Positions 54,429-63,360 of a stretch of 64,000 nt of DNA are shown here, piece after piece. Both the position numbers and the translations under genes were made by a program. Positions within the stretch are counted from its first letter, which is position 1, and each line of letters opens with the position of its first letter. Below the pieces are notes generated by a model, which saw only the letters and a program-made list of their open reading frames with translations, did no database searches and was not told the DNA's origin. This DNA comes from Rana temporaria. Its lineage: Eukaryota; Chordata; Amphibia; Anura; Ranidae. The stretch covers positions 124,586,028 through 124,650,027 of the forward strand of contig NC_053494.1 in NCBI RefSeq assembly GCF_905171775.1, in the 5' to 3' direction.

Positions 54429-55153
54429 GGCCCAGATTCAAGAAGCACTTGCGCCGGTTGCGCGGCGCAAGTGCTTACTTGCTCCGGTGTAACGAGTGCT
54501 CCTGATTCAGGAACCTCGTTACACCGAATGCAGCCTAGGATCTGACAGACATAAGCCTCCTTATGCCTTCACATCCCAGGCTGCATTCTTGCGTTGGCCG
54601 CTAGGGGGCGCGGCCATTGTGATCAGCGTATAGAAAGCAAATTGCACACTACCACCGATTCACAAAAGTTGCGCGGGCCCTGGGCACGCAAGGTACGGAG
54701 TTTCCGTACGGCAACTTTAGCGCAAGGTTGCTCCTGCTATAGCAGGGGCAACCTATGCTAAAGTATAGCTGCGCTTCCCGCTCGTGAAATTTAAATTTCA
54801 CGTCGGTTACGTAAGTGATTCGTGAATGGCGCTGGACGCCATTCACGTTCACTTAGAAGCAAATGACGTCCTTGCGACGTCATTTGCCGCAATGCACGTC
54901 GGGAAAGTTTCCCGACGGAGCATGCGCTGTTAGCTCGGCGCGGGAGCGCGCCTAATTTAAATGATTCCCGCCCCCGGCGGGATCATTTACATTAGGTGCC
55001 CTTACGCAGGGCTAATTAGCATAGCGCCCACGCAATTTACGGAGCTACTGCTCCGTGAATCGCTGGGCAAATCGAAATATTTGCGTGGGCGCAGAGAAAA
55101 ATCTTTGCTCTTTGCCCACGCAAATATTGCTCCATTCTACCTGAATCTGGGCC
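54429..55153. mobile_element. CpG-rich foldback MITE, TSD AGT
   Basis: GGCCCAGATTC and GAATCTGGGCC mirror exactly; AGT at 54426-54428 and 55154-55156. 'ggccgctagggggcgcggcc', 'cttgcgacgtcatttgccgc' and 'tttgcccacgcaaatat' pairs inside. Confidence 0.85.
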
Positions 55154-55315
55154 AGTATTTAAAAAAAAAAACTATAACTATAGCTGCCCATAGCTATGCA
55201 TACCTCCCAACTTTCTGAGATGGGAAAGAGTGACATATTTTAGCATGGCAGGGAGCAAATGCTTAAAGCACAATTGTAAGCAATTAGTTAAATGCATAAA
55301 CTATACACACTGTAT

Positions 55316-55594
55316 GGCCTCGTACACACGACAGAGATTCTCGGCAGAATTCGCCGAGAAACTCGGTCAAAACCCGGATTCTGCCGAGAATCTCTGTCGT
55401 CTGTACAGTTTTGGCTCGATGGAGCCGCCGAGGAGCTCGACGAGAAAATAGAGAATGTTCTCTATTTTCTCGTTGGCCGCGTTGTTCTATAGGAGAAGGC
55501 GGCCCGCCGAGCTCTTCGGCGGCTTCATCCCAAAACGAGACGAGGAACTCGACGTGCCAAGCACGTCGAGTTTCTCTGTCGTGTGTACGAGGCC
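55316..55594. mobile_element. Foldback MITE, GGCC ends, TSD TAT
   Basis: GGCCTCGTACACACGACAGA and its mirror, with TAT (55313-55315 and 55595-55597). The centre has lost the CATG of its relatives ('gagaatgttctc'). Confidence 0.85.
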
Positions 55595-55597
55595 TAT

Positions 55598-55964
55598 GTG
55601 AGCTTTCTTAACTGCCAAGGAATTTGTAAGTCTGTCCACACACTTTGGTGATGAATGTTTCTGTAAAACATAGCACCAGCAAGAGGGTAACACCAATTTT
55701 TCTGTTAAAATTAGGAAATAGAGTGGCGTCACCTCCATTTCCACACCATGCTGATTGGACAATAAAGAGACAATGACACACTAGCTTTAACTCTGCTCAC
55801 TCTGTTCTCTTCTCCTGTCAGCATTTCCCCAAAACACATGTGTGCAACTGTCCAACATAATCTGTTTCTTCTCTCTCCCCAGCTGATGAGCTTTTACCAA
55901 TACAGATGCAGGTGTTTATGCTATATAAAAAATGCATTTAAACCAGAACTAAACTCAAAAACAC
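55598..55964. other. No recognisable feature
   Basis: No coding or repeat signal. Confidence 0.35.
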
Positions 55965-55967
55965 TTT

Positions 55968-56697
55968 GGGGTAGATTCACAAAGGAGATACAACACCGTA
56001 TCTCCAGATACGCCATTGTATCTCTGAGTCTGGCCGGTCGTATCTATGCGCCTGATTCATAGAATCAGTTACGTATAGATTTCTGTTAGATCCGACCGGC
56101 GTACGTCTCTTACGCCGTCGGATCTTAACTGCATATTTAAGCTGGCCGCTAGGGGCGTGTACGCTGATTTACGCCTAGAATATGTAAATCAGCTAGATAC
56201 GCGAATTCACGAACGTACACCCAGCCGACGCAGTACAGTTACGCCGTTTACGTTAGGCTTTTCCCTGTGTAAAGTTATCTCTGCTATATGAGGCGTATAT
56301 GCGGCGTACCAATGTTAAGCATGGCTGTCGTTCCCGCGACGAAATTTGAAAAATTTACGTCGTTTGCGTAAGTCGTCCGTGAATTGGGCTGGACGTCATT
56401 TACGTTCACGTCGAAACCAATGACGTCCTTGTGGCGTACTTTGGAGCAATGCACGCTGGAAAAATTCCACGGACGGCGCATGCGGCGTTCGCGAAAAACG
56501 TCAATCACGTCGAGTCAGGGTTAATTTACATAACACACGCCCACCTCTTCACGATTTGAATTAGGCGGGCTTACGCCGGCCTATTTACGCTACGCCGCCG
56601 CAACTTTCTTTTGAGAATACGGCACTTGCGGAGGCGTAACGTAAATAGGATACGTTACGCCCGCACAAACATACGCCATGCTACGTGAATCTACCCC
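55968..56697. mobile_element. CpG-rich foldback MITE, TSD TTT
   Basis: GGGGTAGATTCAC and GTGAATCTACCCC mirror exactly, with TTT at 55965-55967 and 56698-56700. Contains 'ggccgctaggggcgtg', 'cgtttgcgtaagtcgtccgt' and 'gaattaggcgggcttacgcc'. Its last 72 bp (56626-56697) are repeated at 63361-63432 as part of the larger duplication. Confidence 0.85.
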
Positions 56698-57265
56698 TTT
56701 CTGTATACATTAGCGACCACTATAAAAATATCTATTTTGCAGGGATACCATCAAATATAGAAGGCAAAAAGAAAAATACTTTATATAACTCTTATGCAAC
56801 CAACTGCTTAACAAACATATTTTATGCCATTTTAGTTTTAGTTTTAGTTTTAGTTGTATTTTAGTCATCTGAATTGTTTTAATTTTAGTCGTATTTTGGT
56901 TGATTGAAATCTCCAGTACAATTTAGTCAACTAAAATCTCCAGAACAATTTAGTCAACTAAAATCCCCGGTACATTTTAGTTGACTAAAATAATTTTAGT
57001 CAACTAAAATCTAATGGGTTTAGTTCAATTGTAATGCATTATTTAAGCATTTCTCTAGAATTTCCAAACTCCTGGAGTAAAAATATAATATCGTCACTAT
57101 TTATGGTACAGACTCTCCCCACTTAACGACCAGGTTTCCATTCCAATGACCAGGTCTTAAGCCCTGTACACACGGTCCGGTTTCTCGTCAGAAAAAAAAA
57201 TGTTGTTTTTCCTGACGAGATTCCTGGCAAGAATCTCTTGCCGGCCGAGTGTACACACGCCGTTC
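56626..57265 (+). repeat. First copy of an identical 640-bp direct duplication
   Basis: Every base I compared is identical to 63361-64000 (offset 6735). It includes a MITE end, the TTTAG repeat and the start of the 57162 MITE. The match continues to the window edge, so its true length is unknown. Confidence 0.9.
56831..57030. repeat. TTTTAG / tttagtcaactaaaat tandem repeat
   Basis: Starts as (TTTTAG)n, then about five units of 'tttagtcaactaaaatctcc' of about 27 bp containing an inner palindrome 'tttagtcaactaaa'. A second copy lies at 63566-63765. Confidence 0.85.
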
Positions 57266-57545
57266 TTTTGAATGACACGAACGCGGTGACGTCAACGACG
57301 ATCATGCGCTCTTCACATTCGATGCTGTCGCCGCCATCTTGCTTTACCCACCTATGCCTTGGAAGCTACCGCGCATGCATCAAAGTCATTTCGAGCATGC
57401 GCAGGTTGCCATGGAGGCAGGTAAGTATACACACCCTCGGGTTTCACGGCAGGAAAACACTGCCGAGAATCACAACGAGAAAATAGAGAGCAGGTTCTCT
57501 ATTTTTCTTGTCTAGATTCTGGGCAGTTTTCTTGAGGAGAAACCT
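57162..57545. mobile_element. Foldback MITE, GCCCTGTACACACGG end, right end lost
   Basis: Left end 'agccctgtacacacggtccg', inner 'gtgtacacacgccgttc', 'catgcatcaaagtcatttcg' and an arm with 'gagaaaatagagagcaggtt'. The right terminal repeat is missing; the next MITE begins directly at 57547. Confidence 0.65.
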
Positions 57546-57546
57546 C

Positions 57547-58127
57547 AAAGCCCCGTACACACGCACTGTTTACTCGCAAGAAAGCTCTGCGGCCCCATAC
57601 ACACGAGAGGATTTATCCGCGGATACGGTCCAGCGGACCGTATCCGCTGATAAATCCTCTCGAGGATTTCAGCAGATTTCTATGCGATGGCGTGTACACA
57701 CCATCGCATTGAAATCCGCGCCGAAATCCTCTGGCGATGACGTGTCGCACCGTCGCCGAGATTATGACGCGGCGACGGGCGCGACGCTGTCATATAAGGA
57801 ATTCCACGCATGCGTCAAATCATTACGACGCGTGCGGGGAATCCCTTTGGACGGATGGATCCGGTGAGTCTGTACAGACAAGCGGATCCATCCGTGGGAT
57901 CCGATTCCAGCAGATAGATATTCTGTGCATGTCGACAAATATTTATCTGCTGGAATTCGGAAATATCCGCGGATAAATATCCGCCGGAGTGTACACACCA
58001 TAGAATCTATCCGCAGAAACCCATTCGATGGGATTTATCTGCGGATAGATTCTATCGTGTGTACGGGGCCTGCCAGCTGTTTTCTTGCTGTTTCTTGCTG
58101 AGAAAAACGTGCGTGTGTACGAGGCTT
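57547..58127. mobile_element. MITE with AGCCCCGTACACACGCAC ends, carrying another MITE
   Basis: 'aaagccccgtacacacgcac' at the left and 'gtgcgtgtgtacgaggcttt' at the right. Only about 100 bp of its own sequence remain ('cgcaagaaagctctg' and 'ccagctgttttcttgctg'), the rest being the 57591-58070 element. Confidence 0.75.
57591..58070. mobile_element. Foldback MITE, GGCC ends, TSD TGC
   Basis: GGCCCCATACACACGAGAGG at the left, ending CGTGTGTACGGGGCC at the right; TGC at 57588-57590 and 58071-58073. Long perfect inner palindromes: 'gatacggtccagcggaccgt', 'gatggcgtgtacacaccatc' and 'aagcggatccatccg'. Confidence 0.85.
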
Positions 58128-58429
58128 TAAAACAAATTGGTCATTAAACGAGGAGTCACAAGTAATCAATATTTTAAGCATTCTTAACTACTGTACTGTA
58201 CTGTATTGTGAAAAAAAGGTTTAAACACAAAATTCCAGCTCAATAGCGTTGTTTTAATTTACATAAGTACAGAACACAAACAACATTTCTGTACTGTACT
58301 GTACAATACAATAATGTATAGCGCCTTGTTTGGATGGGGAGAGCTGGTCGTAGGTCTGAGCAGTCCTTAAACAGGTAAGTCTTTAAATGAGGAGTATCTG
58401 TATTAAGGTTTTTGTACATGCACTACAGA
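58128..58429. other. No recognisable feature
   Basis: 'tactgtactgtactgta' simple repeats at 58190-58210 and 58290-58310; no gene. Confidence 0.4.
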
Positions 58430-58434
58430 GTTAG

Positions 58435-58640
58435 CCAATTTGATATATAAGGTCCAAGGACCATGGCTATGGAACGCTCTACCAACGAACATCCACATGG
58501 AAGAAAACCATCCGGCCTTCAGGAAAAAACTTAAGACTCATCTCTTCTGAAGGACCTTGGACAAGTTGGACAAAAGCGCCTTGAGGTGATTCAGTTCGCA
58601 TTTGTTAGCGCTATATAAGTTACTCACTCACTCACTCACT
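58435..58640 (+). pseudogene. LINE (L2-like) 3' end with (ACTC)n tail
   Basis: 'GPWLWNALPTNIHMEENHPA' and 'FRKKLKTHLF*' are the last residues of an L2/Rex-like ORF2. The 3' UTR 'gcgccttgaggtgattcagt', 'gcgctatataagt' and a (CACT)n tail (58621-58640) follow, typical of this LINE group. Confidence 0.8.
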
Positions 58641-58943
58641 ATGAATAAAACCAAGCTTTGTTACAGAAATTTCGTTTTTTTGACAAACAGAAGTGCAACT
58701 TTAAAATATTTATATATAAAAAAACGAACAAAAGACAATGGTAATGCACTCACAAGCTTAGTGTGAAAGCATAGAATTAGTTCAATGTCAGGCTGTCAGT
58801 AATGATAATAGTCCTGACAGGAGCCGCTGGGAGAGGCAGTAGATGCCAGTGATGAGATCCAGGGAAGCTGTCAGAGAGCTGCCTTGGGAACCTCAGAAGA
58901 ACTGTCAGATGGAGCTGTCAAAAGCCTGGGCGCTAGTAGCCAA
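58641..58943. other. No recognisable feature
   Basis: No coding or repeat ends were seen. Confidence 0.35.
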
Positions 58944-58985
58944 TCATGAACCATTTCAGAGGCAAAACTACACTGCCTTCATCAG
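58944..58985 (-). ncRNA. Hammerhead-like motif with exact CTGATGA
   Basis: Minus strand: CTGATGA (58985-58979), stem AGGCA...TGCCT (58978-58960, loop 9 nt), then CT and GAAATGGTTCATGA. Both hammerhead core strands are consensus (CUGAUGA and GAAA), with a two-base bulge before GAAA. The cleavage-site strand was not identified. Confidence 0.35.
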
Positions 58986-59019
58986 CTAATGAAGGAAGAA
59001 GCTGATATTAATATTTATA

Positions 59020-59170
59020 GATAAAAAAAAAATTCCACCACTGGATCAAATTGGATCATGCTTTATTGTTTTTTTGTTTGCCTTCCTCTTCAACTGTGGA
59101 TAAAAGGTAGTTGTTGGTTTTTGTTTTTCTCTGTTGGTAAACTGGATTGACTTCAACCAGATTAACTATG
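59020..59170 (+). pseudogene. LINE (CR1/L2-type) 3' UTR fragment
   Basis: 'ggatcatgctttattg', 'tttgccttcctcttcaactg' and 'gattgacttcaaccagatta' match the tail of the copy at 37690-38460 without the MITE. No ORF remains. Confidence 0.65.
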
Positions 59171-59829
59171 TATCTCATCCACATCATCCATAGAAGCACT
59201 ACAATTGTAGATCCTCCTGATCACACTCAGGAAGAGCTCATCAATGGCTTTATATATTATTAGAAAAAATGAACAATCCTCAAAGACAAGAGGGGCCCTT
59301 ACCCGGTAAAGAGCATCAAACACAACTCCAGTCCCTTTCCATGGGGAACTAGGCTCATACGTATGTGATACCATGATGGGCAGAGCACAATGGTGCCCTA
59401 CAAACTCTCCCAAGCAGCTAATAGGTAGTATTATCAGTCCAACAGGCAAGTTTAACTTGGGGGGGCACCCAGAGGGAAGAAACAAATAAAGAACAGGGAA
59501 ACCATCAAATATCAGACAATGACACTCAAAGGATGTATCTTATGTTAAAAACACAAAAACAGAAAACCTGCAAAACAATTCAATACCTAAATAATTACCA
59601 AAGTATAAGTAATATCCATAAACAAGAGAAGAGCGCTTGTAGTACTAGTATGTAGTACTAGTTTGAAGAAGACAAGAAGGAGGGGTAAGAGGAACAACAG
59701 CCTGTCTGTCTGAATCTTAGCCTTCTTGCTGTGTCCTACAGCCCTCCTACAGTGCCCTACAGCCTGCCTGAAGCCTGCCCATGGTGCCCTACACTCTGCA
59801 TGCATGACATGTACATTTATATAAGAGGG
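59171..59829. other. No recognisable feature
   Basis: A 107-codon frame (59485-59162, minus) has no recognised domain. Confidence 0.35.
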
Positions 59830-60085
59830 GAGTGAAACTGGGTACCTTAAGGTAAGGGGGAGTCAGGAGGAATTCTAGCGTAACAGTGGACTCTGATGTA
59901 AGAGGGGACACTGATGTATGGAACGAATGTTGGGGACTTCAATTTAGGGAAGAACGCTGATGTAAAGGGGATCTCTGGTGTAAAGGGGGAACACTGGGGA
60001 CTCTAATGTACGGGGGAATCTGGAAACACTGATGTAAAGAGGGAATCTGGGCGACCTGGTGTATAGGGTAACGGCGGGGACTTGA
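59830..60085. repeat. Degenerate minisatellite with 'actgatgtaagggg' units
   Basis: About eight variants of 'actctgatgtaagaggggac' / 'cactgatgtaaagagggaat' at 20-45 bp spacing. Confidence 0.7.
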
Positions 60086-60159
60086 GAATTGTTCTATCTT
60101 AAAAATAACATATGAAGCTGTTGATGAGCACTTCCTGAGTGTGATCAGAAAGAATATTT

Positions 60160-60427
60160 ATTTACAACATTTTATCACAAAAAAAAACAAGAAAAAAGTG
60201 TTTTTCCCAAAATGTTTGGTATTTTCTTTGTTTATATAGCAAGAAATAAAAAACCCAGTGGTGAGTAACTATCACCAAGAAAGTTCTATCTGTCTCCAAA
60301 AAATGATAACAATTTCATTAAGGTACAGTGTTGCATGTCTGAGTAATTATCACTCAAAGTGTGACAGTGCTGAAAACCGAAAATTGGCCTGACTGGAAGG
60401 GGGTGAAAGTGTCTGCACTTGAAGTGG
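60160..60427. mobile_element. CCACTT/AAGTGG element, right end only
   Basis: 'agcaagaaataaaaaaccc', 'tatcaccaagaaagttctat', 'caaagtgtgacagtgctgaa' and 'gcacttgaagtgg' followed by TTAA (60428-60431). Left two thirds missing; strongly diverged. Confidence 0.7.
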
Positions 60428-60431
60428 TTAA

Positions 60432-60802
60432 TAGATATATCTTTGTTCTTAGCTTGTGTTCTGCCTTTAAGATTTCTTTAAATATGTAATAAAATATGTT
60501 TGTTAATCAGCTGGTTGCTTTGAGCATGGGCTCTGTGGTCTGTTTACAATATTGGTTGCGGTTGTCTGTGGTACATGTGCAGTACAATATACACTTTCAG
60601 GCCCATTTCTGGCATATGTAAGAGATGGAGAATGGAACCAAGACGATGAAACCCCAGAATGCATGCACAGGATTTACACCAGTGACCCCCACCAATAGCT
60701 AAAGAGGGACACACCGGATTCAGAAGAAGCTATGGAAAATTTGACAGCGTCACCAGTGGAGGTAAGTCTACTGTTGTGTGCAGGTTCCACATTATGACAT
60801 AA
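60432..60802. other. No recognisable feature
   Basis: No coding or repeat signal seen. Confidence 0.35.
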
Positions 60803-61654
60803 ACTTCTCCTTAGCGGTATTCCCGAGTCAGGCTCGGGGTGATATTTTCATACCAAAAGTGGTATCCCCGAGCCAGACTCGGGATTGCATTGCAGGATAC
60901 AGGGGGAAGTTACTTACCTTGCCCCGGATCCTGCGATGTGTCCCCGCTGTGTGTGCGGGCTCCTCCGCTGTGTCGCCTCGCTCGATTCACAGTGCCGAGT
61001 GCCAAGCTCCATTCCCTGCGACGTTACGACGCACGGGGACGGAGTTCGGCGCCAAATTCAAAAAGTGAAACACACAATACACATACAGTATACTGTAATC
61101 TTACAGATTACAGTACTGCATCAAATAATTACACACCCCCTTTGTCCCTAGTGGTCTGCCCAGTGTCCTGCATGTAGTTTTATATAATAAAAACTGTTCT
61201 TTCTGCCTGGAAACTGGAGATTGTCCATAGCAACCAAAAAGTGTCCTTTACATCAAAAGTGCTTTTAGACCAGCTAGAAAACAGCGATAATAAATTAGAA
61301 TCACTTGCAGAATTGAGTGATAGCGATTTGTGGGGAAATTCGTCATCAAACAATAAAAATAATGACAGCGACAATTCTGCAACTGAGCAAATTGCAGTGT
61401 TTTTGATTTGATTACATTATTGAATAATTTTTATTATAATTACATTTATAGTTATTCATTATATTATAATTTATGATTTTGTGTTTCAATCTTTATCATA
61501 CCCGGGATGTCTACTAGACTTTTGTTTGGACAGATTTAAGTGAGTTATTCCTAAGAATTGCAGGCCTACAATATAAAACGCCAAATTTCCATGCAAAATA
61601 ATTGTACCGCTTTCAGCACCTAAAACCAGAAGGAATCATACCGCCAGGGAGGTA
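60803..61654. mobile_element. Element with CTCC..GCGGTAT / ATACCGCC..GGAG ends
   Basis: Left 'ttctccttagcggtattccc' and right 'catacgccagggagg'-like (61639-61652, 'taccgccagggaggta') are imperfect mirrors. The left third has 'ccccgagccagactcggg' with a mirror copy 40 bp earlier, and 'cgcgcacggggacggag'-like GC-rich DNA; 'gtatactgtaatcttacaga' is part of a palindrome at 61088-61118. A plus-strand frame at about 61171-61408 has no start codon but a Ser/Asp-rich end ('LAELSDSDLWGNSSS'). Target duplication unclear. Confidence 0.6.
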
Positions 61655-61714
61655 AAAGATGATCTCCGAGCTCTCAGCTATGAAGAATTCATACGCAAGT
61701 ATCAATTTAACCAA

Positions 61715-61810
61715 CTGGTGCTTTTTTCACTACTACTTTCCTTTATACTAACATTTGAAAATAACAAATGCAGTAAATTAGAAGTTCGATGGAGTGTTTC
61801 GCACAGCATA
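61715..61810. repeat. Copy of a short dispersed repeat also at 16475-16580
   Basis: 'tactttcctttatactaaca' and 'aacaaatgcagtaaattaga' align to 16490-16565. Confidence 0.5.
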
Positions 61811-62094
61811 AACATTTGATAATTAAATTGTAAATGTATTTATGAAGGTCTGTATATTCATTCAAAAAGAAAGACAACAGAAGATATGAGGGATGGAAGG
61901 AATTCATTACAAAACAATGAGGCTGATTTACTAGAGAAGTTGAGATTATTTAAAAAAATCACTTCAATTATACAGTCATGCATCAAGCACAGTTGTCATC
62001 CTTCCAATAATATCCTATGACTTTCAAATGGGCCAATGCTTTCTCCACTGCCTCCTTCTCATTGTTTACTCTCTCTAGAACTACTATAGTAGTA
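61811..62094. other. No recognisable feature
   Basis: AT-rich; may belong to the LINE that follows. Confidence 0.3.
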
Positions 62095-63213
62095 ATACTA
62101 TAAAATATCACTACATAGTAGCATCACTTTATGCAACTACTGCAGCTGGAAATCAAAACAGAAGGAAAAAAAGTAAATTAATAGTGGGCGTTTGCTACAG
62201 GTCCCCTAACCTGAAAGCGGGAGTTCACCCATTTAAAAAAAATAAATAAATCTCCCCTTAGCTTCCTGCTCGTTCGGTCTAGGGGAATCGGCTATTTATA
62301 TTAAAATAGGTGCAGTACTTACCCGTTTTCGAGCTGTATCTTCTTCCGTCGCTTCCGGGTATGGGTCTTCGGGAGCGGGCGTTCCTTCTTGATTGACATT
62401 CTTCCGAGAGGCTTCCGACGGTCGCATCCATCGCGTCACTCGTAGCCGAAAGAAGCCGAACGTCGGTGCGGCTCTATACTGCGCCTGCGCACCGACGTTC
62501 GGCTTCTTTCGGAAAATCGTGACGCGATGGATGCGACCGTCGGAAGCCTCTCGGAAACCTGTCAATCAAGAAGGAACGCCCATTCCCGAAGCCCATACCC
62601 GGAAGCGACGGAGAGGATGCGTCTCGTAAACGGGTAAGTACTGCACATATTTTAAAATAAATTGCCGATTCCCCTAGTAATAACGAGCAGGAAGCGAAGG
62701 GGGAAAAGTGCCCTCTAAGGGTGAACCCCCGCTTGAAGGATGAGAAGGAGTCTGACCTCCTGTCACAGTTAGGAATGGAGGCAAGGCAGGGCATTGTTAC
62801 TATAATGCAGGACTTCAATTATCCAGGTATCAACTGGGCAAATAGAACTGCTCACTCATTTATGGCTTGCAATTTCTTAAATATCTTGCAGGAGAACTTC
62901 ATGTGTCAATTGATAGATGCCTCAACTAGAAGTAATGCTCTGCTAGATCTACTAATTACAAACAGTGCAGATGTGGACATAAAGGATAGCTGAAGAAAAA
63001 AGCATTCACAGAGTAATTACAGTCAGCGTAAATTTTAGGAAAAGGAGACATTAGGATAGTGTAAGAACACTTAATTTTAAAGGAGCCAACTTTTATAAAC
63101 TATACTCCATACTACATAATATTAAATTAGATACAATGTTAGAGACATTGAACACTGAGAAAAATGGGAGTGCTTTAAGATCATAAAATAAAAATAATGC
63201 CTTTAAAGAGATA
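62095..63213 (+). pseudogene. CR1-like LINE ORF2, endonuclease region, split by a MITE
   Basis: 'IVGVCYRSPNL' (62182-62214) is the CR1 endonuclease 'vGVyYRpPn' block. After the MITE, frame 62738-62993 has 'DLLSQLGMEARQGIVTIMQD', then DFNYPGINW (GDFN motif with G changed to Q-D context) and 'CQLIDASTRSNALLDLLIT'. The next part (63000-63213) matches the 'F.ranF..l..ll..i' linker toward RT but has stops. RT is absent. Dead, 5'-truncated and 3'-truncated. Confidence 0.8.
62216..62733. mobile_element. Palindromic MITE in the CR1 ORF, TSD TGAA
   Basis: AGCGGGAGTTCACCC and GGGTGAACCCCCGCT are mirror ends. TGAA is at 62212-62215 and 62734-62737. The arms are near-identical over most of the length; the innermost 'cgacggtcgcatccatcgcg' and 'gcaccgacgttcggcttctt' pairs are perfect, with the centre at about 62478. 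Same end type as 24058-24573, but the target is TGAA rather than TTAA. Confidence 0.85.
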
Positions 63214-63217
63214 TTAA

Positions 63218-63360
63218 AGGGGAGGTTCACCCTAAAAAACACTTTCTCTAATTACACTGGCCCCCCACATTACAATACGATTATGCCTGTTATGTTTTTT
63301 TTGATGCTGTACATACCTTCGTACAGCTATTCACCCGTGGCTTCGGGGTTACGAGTCCCC
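63218..63360. mobile_element. Left end of a TTAA-type MITE, cut by the duplication
   Basis: TTAA (63214-63217) then AGGGGAGGTTCACCCTAAA, the same end as at 26796. It ends abruptly at 63360 where the duplicated block begins. Confidence 0.65.

Noticed and set aside
59162..59485. 107-codon frame (minus)
   Set aside because: No domain, no splice or promoter context, composition like its surroundings.
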